Assembly: GCF_008831285.2 (NCBI RefSeq)
Contig: NC_045145.1
Location: 11,718,802 to 11,782,801, forward strand
DNA from: Nymphaea colorata
Taxonomy: Eukaryota > Streptophyta > Magnoliopsida > Nymphaeales > Nymphaeaceae
Length of the DNA: 64,000 bases
Direction of reading: 5' to 3'
Shown one piece after another: positions 1 through 10,700 of this stretch (position 1 is the stretch's first letter; each line of letters starts with the position of its first letter). Both the position numbers and the translations under genes were made by a program. The notes under the pieces were generated by a model. That model ran no database searches. It was given only the letters and a program-made list of their open reading frames with translations, and had not been told where the DNA came from.

Positions 1-224
1 CCCGACCCATTTGATCCACATGCCCAATACATCATGGGCAGTGGCATACTTGTAAATCTTATTGTTATTTTGTGTATTTTATGATGTACCCTAAATCGTG
101 ATTAGTATATAATGGTAACAAGAGGCAGACGTCATTTGTTGCTGCGCTCTTTCATCTCTCTCTTGCTTGGATGTGCAACCCACTTCTCTCTTCCTCCTCT
201 TGCATCTAACTTCATTCGGTGGTT
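1..224 (+). repeat. 5' LTR of element A (right-hand part)
   Basis: This sequence ends directly at a copia-type primer-binding site, which marks it as the downstream part of a 5' LTR. It shares no recognisable similarity with the 3' LTR of the same element at 4416-4657, which is abnormal. The exact last LTR base is uncertain by a few nucleotides, and the left end is outside the window. Confidence 0.6.
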
Positions 225-236
225 TGGTATTAGAGC
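225..236 (+). other. Primer-binding site of element A
   Basis: TGGTATTAGAGC matches the usual plant LTR-retrotransposon primer-binding site TGGTATCAGAGC (complement of the initiator Met-tRNA 3' end) with one mismatch. It fixes the 5' LTR boundary just upstream. Confidence 0.75.
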
Positions 237-269
237 AGGTTTTGCCACTGCGAATGTTCGGTAAGAATC

Positions 270-500
270 TCTAATTTCTGCCCTAATCTTTGTTTCTTTT
301 CTGCCCTAATCCTCAAATCTCTATTTTCTGCCCTAATCCCCAAATTTTCTGCCCTAATCCTATCGTCTACCCTAATATGCCTTAATCCTACCATCTGCCC
401 TAATCTGCCCTAACCCTACCATCTGCTCTAATCCGACTGTCTGCCCTAATCTATCCTAATCTGCCCTACCGTCAGCCACCTAACCCTAATCTCAAAATTT
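270..500 (+). repeat. Degenerate CTGCCCTAATC minisatellite in element A leader
   Basis: About fifteen imperfect copies of a CTGCCCTAAT(C) unit lie between the primer-binding site and gag. The core CCCTAA resembles the plant telomere unit, but the copies are irregular and interrupted, so this is a leader minisatellite and not telomeric DNA. Confidence 0.75.
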
Positions 501-533
501 CTATTTTCCTCCTATTTTCTGATTGTTGCATTT

Positions 534-1560
534 ATGGATCCCCACCGCAATTTCAGCATCTTGTCGTCCAATTTCCTCTCTCAACTCATCTCACAAAAGC
601 TAAATCATACCAATTATTTGACATGGAAACGTCAAATAGTCCCGTTCATCAAGAGTCGCCGTCTCTATGGACATCTCAATGGCACCACACCTGCACCACC
701 TGAATGGATTATGCGAGAGGTGAAGAATGCCGTAGGGCAAGTTCAAGAGACCATTGCAGAAATCAATCCTGAATATGAGATGTGGATGGCTCATGATCAA
801 TCTCTCGTTACTTATATCACCTCCACACTATCAGAGGAAGTTTTGGCGGGTGTTGATGATGATCTTTCAATACTTGAATTGTGGAATGTACTTGCTACCA
901 CGTATTCTCAAGTATCAGAAGCGAGATTTCTACAACTCAAGAGGCAATTTCAGGATATCAAGCGAAGCACACATTCAGTCTTGGAATATATACATGAGAT
1001 AAAAAATGTCAGCGACCAGCTTGTCATCATAGGGCATCCAGTCAGTGACAAGGACAAGGTACAACAAGCTTTGAGTGGATTGGGGCCAGAATTTGATGTT
1101 TTCTGCACTGCTTTAGAGGTATAGTCTGTTCTTCCCTCTTTTGAAGTCTTGAAAGCAAAATTGATTCAGCATGAAGCGAGTCGTGTACAGCGACATGAAT
1201 TAGTTCATTCTGGCGGTCACAATGTATTGGTCACTGGGACCCATGCTTTATAAGGAAGTTGTCCAAGAGTTTGGAACTCACTGGCAGGGGGAGAGGTATC
1301 CTTCCTACACCTAACACAAATGCACAGGCAAATGTGCCACAAAGGATATCTACTTGTTTTTATTGCAATAAGAGAGGTCATGTGAAGTCAAAATGTTGGC
1401 ATAACCCACAGAACAAGGGAAAACAGGTCAGGTGTGACAATAAGGCAGCAAGGTCATCTGTTTCGAACACGACTGCGGCATCGAGCATTTCCCCTGATGT
1501 GCAGCAGATTCTAATGACAGCGTTGTCTAAAGTCAATATCAACCAAAATGAGGAAGGACG
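534..1560 (+). pseudogene. Copia gag remnant of element A
   Basis: The open part runs from the ATG at 534 to a TAG at 1122-1124 (196 residues). It has the copia gag-polypeptide pattern: an N-terminal NYLTWK segment, a DQSLVTYI segment and a GLGPEFD segment near its end. The frame then shifts, and a CCHC zinc knuckle (CFYCNKRGHVKSKC, about 1350-1395) follows in another frame. This gag type differs from that of elements B and C. The protease expected after the knuckle is missing. The protein would have formed the virus-like particle and bound RNA; the frame breaks make that unlikely now. Confidence 0.8.
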
Positions 1561-4403
1561 GAGAGTAGAAAGGATTGTCTTCAGTTGTTTTTGTATTGGC
1601 ATGGACGCTTTGGACATCTTCCTTTTGGAATTTTGAAACAGTTTTTTCCTGATTGATGTTCTAGTTTGGACATGTCTATGATATCTTGTGATGAATATCA
1701 ACTTGCTAAACATGTTAGAGCTTTATACCCTATTTCCACTAGTCGTGCCAATGAAGTTTATTCATTCTGATGTGTGGGGGCCTTCGGGAATTCATTCATA
1801 TCCATCAATGTTTTCAATACTTTATAACATTTATAGATGATTTCTCAAGGAGTATGTTTGTATACTTGCTGAAAGACCGTAGCGAAGTGCCTCATGTCAT
1901 AGAGACCTTCATTCTTCTTGTGAAGACCCAATATGGCGACTCTGTTAAGACCTTCCAATTTGATAATGCTCATGAGTATGTGTGTCAATCTGTAGAAGAT
2001 TTCTTTCGAAAAAGGGGGATTGTTCATGAGACGTCCTGTAGTTATACCCCTCCACAAGATGGGGTAGCTGAGAGGAAAAACCGTCAGTTACTTAATGTCA
2101 CCAGGGCCCTCTTGTTTCAAAGCAATCTTCCAAAACAATATTGGGATGATGCTGTTCTCACTAGTGCATATCTGATCAATCATATGCATAGTTGTGTACT
2201 AAATGGGCGAACTTCCCATCATGCTTCCAGAGAGTCGTCAACCCTTTCTCCTCCCACCTCGTATCTTTGGATGTGTTTGCTTTATTCATTATCACAGTCC
2301 TCATGTTAAAAAACTTGATCCAAGGTCAATTAAAGGTGTTTTTGTTGGGTATTCTCCTACTCAAAAGGGGTATAAGTGCCTTGATCCTACCACTGGTCGG
2401 GTTTATGTTACCAAGGATGTCACCTTCTTGGAACATGTTTCTTACTTTGGAGAGAATCCTCTTCAGGTATGTCAAAGGAAGAGTATTCTCAGAATCAAGT
2501 TCAATTCACAGATTTTATGGAATACAAACGGGAAGAAAATCAAAGAGTTGTAAATGTGATTGAGCATGAGAGAGATGAAGGGTGCTCTACTGGAACTGAG
2601 GAGGAACGTAATCACTTGTTTGGGCAGGTTTACTCTAGCCGAAGAGTACGTACAGATGAGGTGACTGATGGTGAGAATTCTACTCCCAATCCCAATGTTA
2701 TTTCTTCCCTGGATGACCCAAGTCATGCTCGGGAGATTCAAACTGAAGCTGCAAATGAAGAGCTTCTCATTGCCCTGAGAAATGGTGTCATGTCATGTAC
2801 TCAACACCCTATTGGTAACTTTGTATCATATTTTAGACTGAGCAAGGATTACAAATATTTTGTATCATCTCTTTCTTTGGTTGTGATTCACAGGACTGTT
2901 ACTGAGGCTCAAAGTGATCCCAAGTGGACTCATGCAATGCAATAAGAGATGGAAGCCTTGAGCAGAAATAAGACATGGGAAGTTGTAAAGATCACTGAAG
3001 TGGCTCATTTGGTTGGATCCAAGTGGGTCTACAACATTTTTGTTGAGAGGTGCAAAGCTCGCCTTGTTGCCAAGGGGTTTAGTTAGTATGAGATTGACTA
3101 TTTGGAGACTCTTGCTCCTGTTGCAAAGATGAAGATAGTTAGAGTTATTATTTCTTTGGCTGTGATGAGGGAGTGGAAGATGTACCAACTTGACATTAAG
3201 AATGCTTTCTCAATGGAGACCTTGAAGAGGAGGTGTATATGTGTATGCCCCCAAGATATGAGGAACCGAAAAAATGCTGTAAACTGAAGAAAACTTTATA
3301 TGGGCTCAAGCAATCTCTCTGAGCATGGTTTGAACGTCGTAGACTTGTAATGAGACAACATGGCTACAATCAAGGAAATGAAGATCATACTCTATTTGTG
3401 AAGAGGAAGGAGGGTAAGGTTACTCTTTTGTTAGTCTATGTTGATGATATGATTGTTACACTTACAGGTGATGATGAAGATGAAATCACAAAATTAAAGG
3501 AGTCATTGGCTGTCGAGTTTGATCTCAAGGACCTTGGCAAACTAAGGTATTTTCTTGGTATTAAAATTGCTAGGTCAGGTACGACCCTTGTGCTGAATAA
3601 CGGAAGTATACTTTGGATTTACTAAAGGAGACAGGAAAACTAGGGTGTAAACCTGCCTCTACTCCTCTGGATGCTGGACACAAGCTCAGTATTAGGGATG
3701 GAGAAGCTCTTTGTGAAGAGGCTAAGGGGAGGTATCAATGTCTGGTTGGAAGATTGATCTATTTCACTCTGACTAGATCTGATATTACCTTTGCTGTGAA
3801 CGTGATGAGTCAGTTCATGCATGCTCCAACTGATGCTCACATGAAAGTGGTTGACAGGATCTTGTGTTACTTGAAAAGGAATCCAGGCAAGGGGCTCCCA
3901 TATGTGAAACAAGGACCTTTCGAGGTTGAAGGGTATTCGGATGCAGACTGGGCAGACTGTGTGGATACTAGGAGATCAACCTCAGGGTACTGTATCTACT
4001 TTGGGGGGGGGGGAATCTCATAGTATGGAGGAGCAAGAGACAGGATGTTTGTTCCCGCTTGAGTGCAGAGGCTGAATATAGTGTTGTTGCTATGGGAGTG
4101 TCAGAATTACTATAACTGAAAGTAGTGTTGAATGATATTGGAATAGAGACTAAAGGACTTATGAAGATATACTGTGATAACAAGTTAGCAATCAATCTGA
4201 CCAACAACCCTGTGTTACATGATCGAACAAAACATGTTGAGATTGACCGTCATTTCATCCGGAAGAGAATTGATGCTAGAGAATTGATTCTACCATATAT
4301 GAAGTCTGAAGACCAAACTGCTGATGTTCTGACTAAAGCCTTATCTTCGACTCAGTTTGAGAGAAATGTATCCAAGTTGGGCATGTTTGATATGTATACC
4401 CAA
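1561..4403 (+). pseudogene. Copia pol remnant of element A (integrase, RT, RNase H)
   Basis: The fragments, in order, are the pre-integrase zinc-binding region (about 1590-1730), the integrase core with HSDVWGP near 1765, FDNAHEY near 1965 and GVAERKNR near 2065, the integrase C-terminal region (2200-2560), RT (about 2900-3620, YVDDMIVT near 3440) and RNase H (3640-4400, with DADWAD, AEAEY and [10 protein letters not shown]). At least six frame changes or stops break it, including TAA after position 2941 and TAG near 3086. The second catalytic region reads FDN where SDN is usual. Sequence matches element B throughout, so this part shares its origin. Confidence 0.85.
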
Positions 4404-4415
4404 CTTGAGGAGGAG
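4404..4415 (+). other. Polypurine tract of element A
   Basis: CTTGAGGAGGAG lies directly before the TGTTG start of the 3' LTR, the usual copia plus-strand priming position. Confidence 0.7.
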
Positions 4416-4657
4416 TGTTGACATATGTTGCAAATGGGTTACCTGTCCGAGTCGGATCTGGACCCGATCCAGATCCGTCATCAAGTTATGGCCCTACTTA
4501 ACCTGTGTAATCCCTAATTTCTATGTGTGAATGAGAATCTAAGAGAGAGAGTGTCTGACTGCTAGTGGGCACCAGTCCTCTTCACCTGTGGTTTTTTCCC
4601 TCGCGTTGAGGGTTTTTCCCCGTTACATCCTATTCTTCTCTTTTTTTTGTTTCTACA
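4416..4657 (+). repeat. 3' LTR of element A
   Basis: This 242-bp LTR runs from TGTTGAC to TTCTACA. It aligns with both LTRs of element B, sharing the GAGAGAGAGTGTCTG, GCTAGTGGGCACCAG and GAGGGTTTTTCC blocks, and so belongs to the B family. It does not match the 5' LTR at 1-224. Confidence 0.85.
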
Positions 4658-5394
4658 CTTATAATTATCATACTAGGTTTTGTAAATCTCATCATTTTTG
4701 CTTTTCTTTACAACCTAGTCATTATACTATTTTTCTTTTTCAAAAAGGGTGAAAACCAGGCTTTTAAAACAAAAGGCTCACAATGCTTAGGTGACAATCT
4801 AGTCATTAAAAGCAACACTCACTTCAACCCCACCTAGGTGATCAACCTTACCCTGCTGCATATTTCATAACATATGTTATCGTGAGAGAGGGTGTGAAAT
4901 TGTATTTGTATTCAAAGGTATGTATTGATTGATACCGTATATGGTTTGTGCATTGCTTTATTATTTTCTTTTTCTTTTGTATTTGTCTATTATTTGGTTT
5001 TCCAGCTTTTCATTTTGGCCATTTCAGAACTAACAAGAAGCTCCTTGTGTCCTCACCTGCATACATGGGGGATGTTACCCTCTTGTATGCTTCATTCATG
5101 CAGTGTACCTACACTATTTTTTTTCATTTCAATGCATGGTCCTGTACTTTGTGCACATTGTGGGAGCCTTTATGAGATTTACGACTCTTGTACTGTGATT
5201 CTTAAAGTATTTTCCCTTTCAAACTTGAAGTGCTTTTGGTGTAGCAAACTATCTAATTCTATACAGCATTGAGAATATGAATATGAATGCAGAACATCTC
5301 ACACAATATCTTCACTCATCATATTTTTATCTCATTCAAGATTGAACACGTAATGAACTTGTAACATCACAGACATGTAAGATAGGAATTTCAC
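4658..5394. other. Intron 13 of the sucrose transporter, part right of element A
   Basis: Non-coding AT-rich sequence. A donor GTGAAA follows exon 13 on the minus strand at 5394. I searched both strands for the expected last exon (the conserved GAGPWD and GGGN segments) and did not find it, so the intron should continue through element A to an acceptor left of the window. Confidence 0.6.
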
Positions 5395-5438
5395 CTGAGG
5401 AATGACAATAGCAAGGTTTAATACACCTGTAGCCAAGC
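5395..5438 (-). CDS. SUC3: Sucrose transporter exon 13 (44 nt)
   Basis: 44 nt encoding [15 protein letters not shown]. It ends in phase 0 with the donor CAG|GTGAAA. It is the last exon in the window. Confidence 0.9.
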
Positions 5439-6884
5439 CTGCAAGTTGATTGAAAATATATTTAGTTTCAATTTCATAAAATTATCAAACAACCAACCTC
5501 AGAGTAAGAGTTCTCCCATCTATATTTATATAATGCAAACCTTGGCCACCACCAGTATCAGCAGTCAGCACTGCAGTTATGGAAAAAGGGACGCTGAAAG
5601 TAATCTGTATAATGTAGACAAAAATAAGATGGGAAAATAATAGAAAGCATTGAATAGCTTAACACAATAACAATCAGAACTTACAGCAAGCGGGAATCCA
5701 AGTAGTGCAAACACAAATAGAGCAGCAGCCTTGACTTTTGAATTATCACCAAGTATGTGCTCGATTCTATTGGAGTACTCCCTGATGGACAGCAAACTTA
5801 TAACTGCCGTTGCTAACATGCAGATAAATACAATAAAATTGCTCATCACCCATACAAGCTTTGCACCTAGACGTTTACACATTGGTTCTATAAGAAGTGA
5901 ACTGATCCCCAGAACAACCTGGACATGTCAACAAGATATGTTTTGATTTTAGTAAACAACAAATGCAGTAAACTGGAACCACATAGTTATGAAGACAGTT
6001 AATTTTCACTAGTCCATCCTCCATCTAGAAATAGTAAGTAATTGCACAATTTTGCGTTCTTACTGAATTCAATAGCAAACCAAATGCACCTTCTCTGACA
6101 CCTTTATCATAAGCTTTGACTTCAGAAGGATGCCCTTTTGGATCACCATGATAAACTTCACGTCCCATCCAGTCCGTATCAAAAAGGAAGAATGGGAACC
6201 ATGATAACTGAATACAGAATAAATTCAGTAGTCACAAACTTCAGATTCCAAGTAGGGTCAAATACAAGAAACGAATGGCAAACAAAAATAGAAACAATAC
6301 CAGTAACAGAAAAATAGTTGACCTCATTATCCAGATGCAAAAGTATTTTAGAACAAGAACAGAGGATTATACTAAAGTGCGTATGGAAATAGGCATCCAA
6401 CATTGCAAGAAGAGAACACATGATTTGAGACATACCCAACTAAGTGCCATAACAATAAGTACAGGATGCATGGTAGATGGCAAACGCCTCAAACTTGTAA
6501 GAAAATTGATCAGAACAGCTCCAGGTCCATCAAGAAAGGCTTCCTTCTCATCCATTTTGGCTTCCAAAGGTACTGAATTCCCAGAAATAGTTGAAGTCCA
6601 CTTGCTTGCCTCAGACAAACAATTCTCATCCAACTTCCCGTTACCATCATTTGATATTGAATGTCTGCTATTTAACAGTGGAGCAGAATCGAACGATGTT
6701 GATGATGCAGTTCCATGTAATGGGATCTCTTTAGCTGAATAGAGGGTCACAATGGTGCAAAAAATTAAAAATACCTGCAAAAACATGGGGAACAGCCCTA
6801 ACAATTAAACTTGTAAAATCATTTGAGAGGGATCCAGTATCTGAACTTAGTATTTATGTAATAAAAATGACATTAAAGAGGCAG

Positions 6885-6916
<32 letters not shown>

Positions 6917-7664
6917 AGCATATATTTATTTGTTTATCTATTTATATGAAATATTGGGACCAGTCAAACTAATTATTAAATCAGTCATAATGAAGTAGCT
7001 GTAACAGTGATCAGGGAAGTGGATGAGTAGAATTTTAGGACTGCTAGAAAGATTAAATGTGACATTAAATAGGAGTGGGAGAAACGAGAGGGTCGCTCCC
7101 TTTTTTGAGTAGCAGCAAATTCGGATGGCAGTCTTGGGGCCATTAAAGAGAGCTTATTTAGCTTGAGTAGACAGCATTTTAGCCTCCTATTTGCCACAAC
7201 CATAGTGGGGAAGACTCCAGCAGCAAAAAAATTCAGAGAGAAGGAGATACCCTCCATTTTCTTGTTGAACCCTGGTTGGAGTCTAAGTTGGTGATAACTG
7301 AGTTGTTTTTTTATTGTCTCAGGCTCTCAGCCACGAAGTGTGAGAGAAAAGAAACTAGAGGAGCTGCTAGTCAGGCTCAAGGCCATTTCTGTTCAGGAAA
7401 GTACTGTACTCAGCTTTGTTGGCAACCACACACACACATATATATATATATGTGTGTGTGTGTGTGTAGTTATGTGCAAAGACCATGTAATTTGGAAGTA
7501 TATGAACATGTGTTAGTAGTGCAAGAAAGAAGAAGGAGCTGATCAGTTCTAGTCAACGAGGACTGCCTCTATTCATAGGATAAGTATCTAAAAACATAAA
7601 TAAGCCTATATATGAACATCTCTGTAGTTTCAAATGAGTATATTATAACCTGATTGTATGTATG

Positions 7665-7732
<68 letters not shown>

Positions 7733-10700
7733 GTTGCAAGGGCGTAGAGAGAGCTACTGCATCAACTATCATAAACTAGGGTGTTGGCGAACTGTGCTGG
7801 AACTTGGAAGTATACAGATCCGCAAGTGGACTGAATTAAGCAGACCCTATATTTTTCAGGTATGGAAATATTCAAATCTAGGTGCTACATGTAGTTCTAG
7901 TATCTATGGGGTGTGTTTATATGAATGCTAATACATATAGATACATGTGTCTACATTAAATGAATACAGATACTTATGTAGTGGGAGAAACAAAAATAGT
8001 TGCACATAGAGTTAAGAATCTTTGGTATGAGATGATTGTGTTGAAAATGATAAGTTGCATCAGATCATGATCATACAAGGTGGGCAGCTTGCAAGTTTTC
8101 AGAACTTTAAAAGACTATGTGTTGATATGAGAACATCTCAAACAGAGCTTTAAAAGACTATGTGGTAAACATGACTGGTAGGTGGTAGGGAAGTAAAATT
8201 CCTGATTTATGTTAAATCCATATTCGTTTTTGTTTCAATTGCAAAGCATTATTAAAAGTTAGAAAACTGTATTGGAATGATTGGCAGTCTACATTTTTGA
8301 ACAGAAGAGGAGCACACAGTGCACGTATGATCTGTTGTATGATTATGTACGCAAAAATTTATAAATGCATGGATGTGTTAGATGCATGTGTATAAGAGAG
8401 AGAGAGTGTGTGTGCATGTATATATATATCTTCAGGAACACATGGACAATGTTATGGACATATTGGAGAAGAGATAATGCTATTCATATATATATTCAGG
8501 GATACATGGACAATCATATGGAACATTTAAACATGGATAATGCTGTTCATAAAAGCGTTATATTGAAAATAACTGTAATGCACCAAATCATGTTGTACCA
8601 AGCTGGTTATGCCCGCAAGTTTCTCTCGAAAATAATAGGTGATCAAGATATTCTTAGATATCATGCACATATACAAGAAGTTTACGATTGATGATTCACA
8701 ACAATGTATGACATGTATAAAAAAAACTTGAAGTTAGGGTTACTGAAGAAACAATTCCTCATGAATTAGTTGTGATTTATCTCTGGTTAAACAAGAGTAA
8801 ACTACAGAAACATGTGGGTGCCACAATAAGGTAGAAAGTAGGAACTGATTAGTGTAATCAAATCTGTAGCCAACATTAATGAAATGAAAAACTGGAAATC
8901 TGTTCTCTCCATGGATATACTGACCAGCAACACCAAATGGAACCCAATCTGATTAGGGTAGTCACATTTGTAGATGGTAATGTTTTTCTTTTTTTTTTTC
9001 TTGTGGGTATATCAACTATAGTAATTTCATAGATGTCTTGTCACATTTATTATGTTCTGCTCTCCTAACAATCTGCTTCAAGTTTTGTTCCACAAAAGGG
9101 CAGAACTCCTTAATAGCCTCATGATCTTTAAAGCCAACATAATAGGGCTGACAGATCAAGATCTATGTATTGTGTTCAGAAATGTTGTGTTTCATAAAAT
9201 TTGTAGCCATGAATATGAAGAATTTATGTTAGGTGCAGTGGCTGAGAGAAAGAAACTAAACATTTATTTTAGTAATGAAGTCTCATGCATAAGTTCTTTG
9301 TTCCTATACAAAGAGAAGGACCTAATTGAGACCCACTTGTCTGACATGCATGAAATCAAACCCAGTTAGATACATGCTGCTAGTAATAAGACTGACTTGT
9401 GGTCCAAATGCCGATTCCAGGATGTTATAAATATCAATCTTCATATGATTACATGGAACAGTCATTCTTTTTGTTATGAAATCAATGGTTGGATGACAGA
9501 ACTATGAGATTGAGAATGAAATTTAGTTCAGATATGTACATATATAAGTACATACCTGAATCTTACATTCTTAATACAGAATTGGTAAAGAGCAGAATCA
9601 TGGACAGTACAAATTCTGTTGTGACAATAATATACACCTACATGAGTATGAGCAAATGAAATTTACTTTTGTAGCATTCTTTATTAGTTCATTAGCATGC
9701 ATACCTTTGTATAGCTCGTATTCACACCTTAGTGACTGTGTGTGTATACTTATATAGCTAGTTATATGTGTGTATATATATATGTGTGTGTGTGTGCGTG
9801 TGTGTGTGTGTGCTAATGAACTAAAAAAGAATGCTACAAAAGTAATTTTCATTTGCTCATACTCATGTAGGTGTGTTCTATCATGTTTAACTCCAGTTTT
9901 GGGTAGTGGAACTGCTCAATCTTGGGACGGGGTTCCACGATATACTGTTCAGAACATTACATTCAGGTTTGGACTTGTTTAGTCAGCATGAAGCAAATCC
10001 AATCCAATCCCAGTCTAATGGCTTATTTTACATCTCAAATCATATTTCAATTTCCAAGCCACTGCAAATCATTTTCTCACATTTGAATCATCTCTATCTT
10101 ACCTGCAGGCTGCAACAAGCCTATTTGTGACCGTCTTTGCAGTGTCAAACATTGATAACCCATGCCCCCTCACGGCCTCACCCCACCAACCCCACCCCAC
10201 CAAAAAAAAAAAATTTGAGGTTAACATACAGGCTTATTGGTGAGCTATGGAGCAATAGGAACTTCATGCAGGTAAAAGGACAAAAAAAAGGTGAACCACA
10301 AGCATTGAAACTTTATGAAGGTAAAATGGTGGAGGCAAGAGGTTGTTGACACCTCTGGAGCAGAGAAAAGAGGCAGAAAAGACAATTTCATACTCTTCCA
10401 CATTTCAAACTAGCCTACAATTTGAACAAAAAAGATGGGGTGCTGATTGCAACACACCACAAAGGCACCAGTATTAAGTAGAGGCAGTTTTGAATATGAG
10501 ATGTGGTATATATCATACTATGAAAGGCAAACAACGACACTAACAAGATAGCAATATAATTAAGCAATGGCAGTAAAATTCTCACCACAGCTACAAGAAA
10601 GGCTGCTTTCAGATTGCCACATGCTTCACAACATGCCTTAGTTGTTAGGAAAGGGAACCACCTATAAATAAGAATTTTCTAACGAGTTAAAATGTTCAGA

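Larger units (their letters stand above)
1..4657 (+). mobile_element. Ty1-copia retrotransposon A, defective and chimeric, 5' end outside window
   Basis: Copia domain order is visible: primer-binding site, gag with CCHC knuckle, integrase, reverse transcriptase, RNase H, polypurine tract and 3' LTR. Reading frames are broken by many stops and frameshifts, and no protease is seen between the CCHC knuckle and the integrase. From about 1565 to the 3' LTR it closely resembles element B. Its 5' LTR, leader and gag do not resemble B, and its two LTRs do not resemble each other. It lies beyond exon 13 of the sucrose transporter and so probably inside that gene's last intron, antisense to the gene. 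The 5' boundary and target-site duplication cannot be seen because the element starts left of coordinate 1. Confidence 0.88.
6775..10585 (-). other. Sucrose transporter intron 8 (3.8 kb)
   Basis: Non-coding. It holds TA and GT microsatellites (6891-6916, 7430-7470, 7667-7729, 9771-9811) and the long inverted repeat at 9634-9874. No transposon protein was recognised in either strand. Open frames here, such as 9052-9369 on the plus strand, have no recognisable motif. Confidence 0.7.

Noticed and set aside
270-500. Telomeric or subtelomeric repeat
   Set aside because: Units are irregular, contain CTG interruptions and lie precisely between a primer-binding site and gag.
7667-7729. Open frames rich in Tyr-Ile repeats on both strands
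   Set aside because: They are translations of the TA microsatellite and not genes. The same applies to frames over GT and GA tracts elsewhere.
9052-9369. 105-codon plus-strand frame in intron 8
   Set aside because: No motif recognised, antisense to the transporter and inside its intron; consistent with chance in AT-rich DNA.
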